Shown here piece after piece: positions 4,369-6,717 of a DNA stretch of 6,717 nt; position 1 is the stretch's first letter; each line of letters starts with the position of its first letter. The stretch lies in contig JAQCNK010000061.1 of the NCBI GenBank assembly GCA_028275075.1, positions 1-6,717 of the forward strand. Direction: 5' to 3'. The translations under genes and the position numbers were made by a program. The stretch is from Haloarcula sp. Its GTDB lineage: Archaea > Halobacteriota > Halobacteria > Halobacteriales > Haloarculaceae. The notes beneath the pieces were generated by a model, which did no database searches, was not told the DNA's origin, and saw only the letters and a list, made by a program, of their open reading frames with translations.

Positions 4369-5727
4369 ATGGAACTGTTCGGGACGGCCGGAATCCGCGG
4401 ACGGGTCGACGAGCGCGTCACGCCCGAATTGGCCCTGTCAGTCGGACGGGCAGCGGGGCAGGACGGCGACGAGTTTGTCGTCGGTCACGACGGCCGGGTC
4501 ACGTCGCCGGCGCTGGCCGACGCAGTGGTCTCCGGGTTAGAGAGCGCCGGTGTCCAGGTGGGTCGGGTCGGCAAGGTCCCGACCCCAGCGCTGGCGTACG
4601 CCTCGAGGAGCCGCCGGGGTCTGATGGTGACTGCGAGCCACAACCCCCCGACCGATAACGGGTTGAAGCTGTTCGTCGACGGGCAGGAGTACAGCGATGC
4701 GGCCGAGGCGACCGTCGAAAGTCGCATCGAAGCAGGGGTCGACTCGGCACCGTGGGAGGCGTGGGGCGATACGGTAGCCGAAGCAGTCCTGCCCTCGTAT
4801 CGAGACGCAGTTACAGCGTACGCCCGTAGGTTGGGAACTGATCCCGGACGCCTGACCGTCGCCGTCGACTGTGGTAACGGCATGGCCGGTGTCGGGACGC
4901 AGTGGGTCCTGCGTGCCCTCGATGCAGATATCGTCTCGATCGAGGCCAACGTGGACGGCCACTTCCCGGCCCGGGGGAGTAAACCCACACCGGAGACGCT
5001 GGGGGCGTTCAGCCGGTTCGTTTCCGATTCGACCGTCGACCTGGGGTTCGCACACGATGGTGACGCAGACCGTATCGTTGTCGTGGACGGAGACGGTGAA
5101 ATAGTCCACGAGGATACCATCGTCGCGATGCTGGCCGAGCAGTACACCGACACCGCGACCGTCGATGACCCCGTCGTCGTGACGACGCCAAACGCCTCCG
5201 GCCGCATCGACGAACGGGTCGACGCCGCTGGCGGGCGTGTCGAGCGGGTCCGTCTGGGCGCGCTCCACGAGGGGATCGCTCGCGAGCGCCGCGGAGGGAT
5301 GAGCGATACCGAGGTCGTCTTCGCCGCTGAGCCGTGGAAGCATATCCACCCGGCCTTCGGTGGGTGGATAGACGGCATCGTTAGCGCGGCCGTCCTCACG
5401 CGGCTGGTCGCTGCCGAAGGGCTCGACCAGCGCCGCTCCGCCATCACGGAACGGCCTTACCGGAAGGTGAGTGTCGACTGTCCCGACAGCCACAAGCCCG
5501 CAGTGATGGCGACGCTGGAGAGTGAGCTCCCCGATGCGTTCCCCGAGAGCGAGGTCGCCACCGACCACGGCGTGCGCCTGGCTTTTCCCGACGACTCGTG
5601 GACGCTCGTCAGGCCAAGCGGCACCGAACCGTACGTCCGCATCTACGCTGAAAGCGATAGCGTCGACGCGCTTATCCGAGACGTTCGGACGGTCGTCGAA
5701 TCAGCGGTCGAGTCGGCCGGACACTGA
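4369..5727 (+). CDS. Alpha-D-phosphohexomutase family enzyme (phosphomannomutase/phosphoglucosamine mutase-like)
   Basis: This 452-residue cytoplasmic enzyme has the four-domain phosphohexomutase layout; the family moves a phosphate between C1 and C6 (or C5 of pentoses) via a phosphoserine. Visible motifs are FGTAGIRG at residues 4-11, the active-site loop TASHNPP at 88-94 with S90 as the phosphorylated serine, the metal loop DGDADR at 230-235, and the C-terminal phosphate-binding loop RPSGTEP at 415-421. The sugar-recognition loop, usually GExSGH/A, reads AEPWKHI at 320-326 followed by FGGWIDG, so the substrate cannot be read from the motif. Its place next to cdd and udp makes phosphopentomutase activity on ribose-1-phosphate possible; a family member from Thermococcus kodakarensis is a known phosphopentomutase. 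Phosphomannomutase, phosphoglucomutase and GlmM activities remain open. The TGA stop shares its last base with a palindromic repeat. Confidence 0.9.
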   Translation: MELFGTAGIRGRVDERVTPELALSVGRAAGQDGDEFVVGHDGRVTSPALADAVVSGLESAGVQVGRVGKVPTPALAYASRSRRGLMVTASHNPPTDNGLKLFVDGQEYSDAAEATVESRIEAGVDSAPWEAWGDTVAEAVLPSYRDAVTAYARRLGTDPGRLTVAVDCGNGMAGVGTQWVLRALDADIVSIEANVDGHFPARGSKPTPETLGAFSRFVSDSTVDLGFAHDGDADRIVVVDGDGEIVHEDTIVAMLAEQYTDTATVDDPVVVTTPNASGRIDERVDAAGGRVERVRLGALHEGIARERRGGMSDTEVVFAAEPWKHIHPAFGGWIDGIVSAAVLTRLVAAEGLDQRRSAITERPYRKVSVDCPDSHKPAVMATLESELPDAFPESEVATDHGVRLAFPDDSWTLVRPSGTEPYVRIYAESDSVDALIRDVRTVVESAVESAGH

Positions 5728-5799
5728 TACTGGTGGCTGTACCAAAAATTCGCCACCCGGGGGTGGTGAATACCGGTACGAACGTACAGCCACCAGTAT
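5727..5799. repeat. Family 1 palindromic repeat, single intact copy (73 bp)
   Basis: The outer arms ATACTGGTGGCTGTAC (5727-5742) and GTACAGCCACCAGTAT (5784-5799) are a perfect 16-bp inverted repeat. The inner arms ATTCGCCACCC (5748-5758) and GGGTGGTGAAT (5761-5771) pair at 10 of 11 positions around a GG loop. Outer and inner parts match the tandem copy at 1438-1599. The element starts on the last base of the mutase stop codon and ends about 80 bp before cdd. As RNA it would be a very stable hairpin at the 3' end of the mutase message, so it may serve as processing or termination signal whatever its origin. Confidence 0.85.
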
Positions 5800-5844
5800 G
5801 AGACCGACTCTGGAAGCCGACAGGCCGGGCATTGTGTCGCCGGT

Positions 5845-5853
5845 GGGTATTTG
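5845..5853 (+). promoter_or_regulatory. TATA-like box of the cdd-udp operon
   Basis: GGGTATTTG is centred about 28 nt before the chosen cdd start at 5877. It supports both a separate promoter for the nucleoside operon and the internal ATG as the true start. Confidence 0.4.
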
Positions 5854-5876
5854 TCCTCGCCGGGCAAGTGGCGGGT

Positions 5877-6260
5877 ATGAACGAGCTGCTGGAGGCGGCC
5901 CGGACGGCGCTGGAGTCGGCCTACGCCCCCTACTCCGAGTATCGCGTCGGTGCCGCCATCGAGACCGCCGATGGGACCGTCTACACGGGCTGTAACGTCG
6001 AGAACGCGAACTACTCCAACAGCCTCCACGCCGAAGAGGTCGCCATGGGGGCCGCGGTGTCCGAGGGTCACCGCTCGTTCGAACGGCTGGCGGTGACGTC
6101 GGCGGACAGGGACGGCGTCACGCCCTGTGGGATGTGTCGCCAGACGCTCGCGGAGTTCTGCGACGACGACTTTCCGGTCGTCACGGATGGCGAAGGCGCC
6201 GCCGAGTACACGCTGGGGGAACTACTCCCGACCAGTATCACCCGGGAGCATCTGGAATGA
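5877..6260 (+). CDS. cdd: Cytidine deaminase
   Basis: The 127-residue enzyme converts cytidine or deoxycytidine to the uridine form with release of ammonia, using one zinc ion. It starts MNELLEAARTALESAYAPYS, with the conserved APYSEYRVGAA substrate region (about 17-27) and TGCNVENANYSNSL (38-50, ribose and base contacts). The zinc site is H51-A-E53 and P83-C84-x2-C87 (PCGMCRQ), with E53 as proton shuttle. Length is that of the small tetrameric class, yet the first zinc ligand is His; that class usually has Cys there (CAE), while HAE is known from the larger E. coli-type enzyme. The ATG at 5877 is preferred to the in-frame ATG at 5832, which would add 15 residues lacking family likeness and would overlap the TATA-like box. 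The stop overlaps the udp start by ATGA, so translation is coupled. Confidence 0.95.
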   Translation: MNELLEAARTALESAYAPYSEYRVGAAIETADGTVYTGCNVENANYSNSLHAEEVAMGAAVSEGHRSFERLAVTSADRDGVTPCGMCRQTLAEFCDDDFPVVTDGEGAAEYTLGELLPTSITREHLE

Positions 6261-6717
6261 CCGGCGACAGCGAGGATCCGAACGACGAGGTCCAGTACCA
6301 CCTCGAAGTCAGCCCCGGCGACGTGGCACCGAGCGTCCTGCTGCCGGGCGACCCCGAACGTGTCGAGACCGTCGTCGAAGACTGGGATGACCACGAGATT
6401 CGAGGCGACCACCGCGAGTACCGAACCGTAACCGGAACTCACGAGGGAACGCCTATCTCGGTCACCTCGACAGGCATCGGGTCCCCCTCCGCTGCAATTG
6501 CCGTCGAAGAACTGGCCCGCGTCGGCGCCGACACGCTCGTTCGAGTGGGGTCCTGTGGTAGCATCGTCCCCGAGGCTGCCGTCGGTGACCTCGTCATCAC
6601 GACGAGTGCGGTACGACAGGAGGGAACCAGCACGGAGTACGTCCGTGAGGAGTACCCTGCGGCGGCGGATCCACAAATCGTCTCGGCGCTTGTCGCCGCC
6701 GCAGAGGAACTGGAGTA
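6257..6717 (+). CDS. udp: Uridine phosphorylase / nucleoside phosphorylase, partial (3' end outside window)
   Basis: The first 153 codons of a PNP/UDP-family nucleoside phosphorylase, which splits uridine with phosphate into uracil and ribose-1-phosphate. LLPGDPERVE (28-37) gives the phosphate-binding G31 and R35; HREYRTV (52-58) holds R53, the equivalent of E. coli Arg48; TGIGSPSAAIAVEEL (72-86) is the family signature; RVGSCGSI (96-103) supplies R96 and S99 in place of Arg91 and Thr94; QEGTSTEYV follows. The sequence follows E. coli Udp more closely than purine phosphorylases, but guanosine or another nucleoside cannot be excluded without the missing C-terminal base-binding part. The start overlaps the cdd stop in ATGA. 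cdd and udp thus form a pyrimidine nucleoside breakdown unit; in haloarchaea the ribose-1-phosphate may enter the non-carboxylating pentose bisphosphate pathway. Confidence 0.92.
   Translation, partial: MTGDSEDPNDEVQYHLEVSPGDVAPSVLLPGDPERVETVVEDWDDHEIRGDHREYRTVTGTHEGTPISVTSTGIGSPSAAIAVEELARVGADTLVRVGSCGSIVPEAAVGDLVITTSAVRQEGTSTEYVREEYPAAADPQIVSALVAAAEELE

Noticed and set aside
4485..5568. Two long minus-strand frames (320 and 343 codons)
   Set aside because: Both are antisense to the phosphohexomutase gene, whose motifs are unmistakable; long antisense frames are common in GC-rich haloarchaeal genes.
5727..5799. Integron attC-like recombination site
   Set aside because: The nested palindrome recalls attC, but no core GTT/AAC sites with the usual spacing, no integrase and no cassette array are visible.
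5832..5876. Upstream in-frame ATG for cdd adding 15 residues
   Set aside because: The extra residues MCRRWVFVLAGQVAG do not fit the family and the start would lie upstream of the TATA-like box.
5643..6676. Minus-strand frames opposite cdd and udp (142 and 202 codons)
   Set aside because: They are antisense to strongly supported genes, with no family likeness.

Overview
The window is a piece of a haloarchaeal chromosome, probably Haloarcula-like. Four things point there: acidic Asp/Glu-rich proteins with GTC/GAC/GAG-rich codon use, a tRNA-Glu(CTC) without an encoded CCA, TATA-like boxes 25-29 nt upstream of many start codons (the leaderless architecture of haloarchaea), and several haloarchaeal families (archaeal 20S proteasome beta subunit, UPF0212/DUF555, small CxxC zinc proteins, winged-helix regulators of the DUF7342 type). 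The genus is an inference from recognition of the proteins; no database search was done.

Layout. (1) Positions 1-878, minus strand: a two-gene unit. A winged-helix regulator gene is broken by a one-base frameshift. Three bases after it comes the start of a TumE/DUF6516-like gene that runs off the left edge; together they resemble a toxin-antitoxin or small regulatory module. (2) 879-1720: a promoter region with an inverted repeat overlapping the TATA box, a gene for a 61-aa zinc-binding microprotein with a terminator, a tandem double copy of a palindromic repeat ('family 1'), and a minus-strand tRNA-Glu(CTC). (3) 1858-3482: a segment bracketed by two inverted copies of a second palindromic repeat ('family 2', 83 and 76 bp). 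Inside are a minus-strand XRE-CBS regulator with its own palindromic operator candidate, a minus-strand UPF0212 gene and a plus-strand 57-aa membrane protein whose last codons and stop lie inside the right-hand repeat. (4) 3550-6717, plus strand: psmB, a phosphohexomutase-family gene, another family 1 palindrome that starts on the last base of that gene's stop codon, then cytidine deaminase (cdd) and the start of a uridine phosphorylase gene (udp) joined by an ATGA overlap and cut by the right edge.

How the genes work together. cdd and udp form a coupled pyrimidine nucleoside salvage/catabolism unit: cytidine to uridine, then uridine plus phosphate to uracil plus ribose-1-phosphate. The mutase just upstream has an atypical sugar-recognition loop, so it could be a phosphopentomutase feeding ribose-1-phosphate into central metabolism; this is inference. 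psmB supplies the proteolytic subunit of the 20S proteasome.

The most unusual signal is non-coding. Two families of nested palindromes share a core (ATTCGCC / GGCGAAT, with an identical 11-mer GGCGAATATCT) and repeatedly sit at gene 3' ends or beside a tRNA. They look like non-autonomous hairpin-type mobile elements, at least one of which appears to have rewritten the end of a protein.
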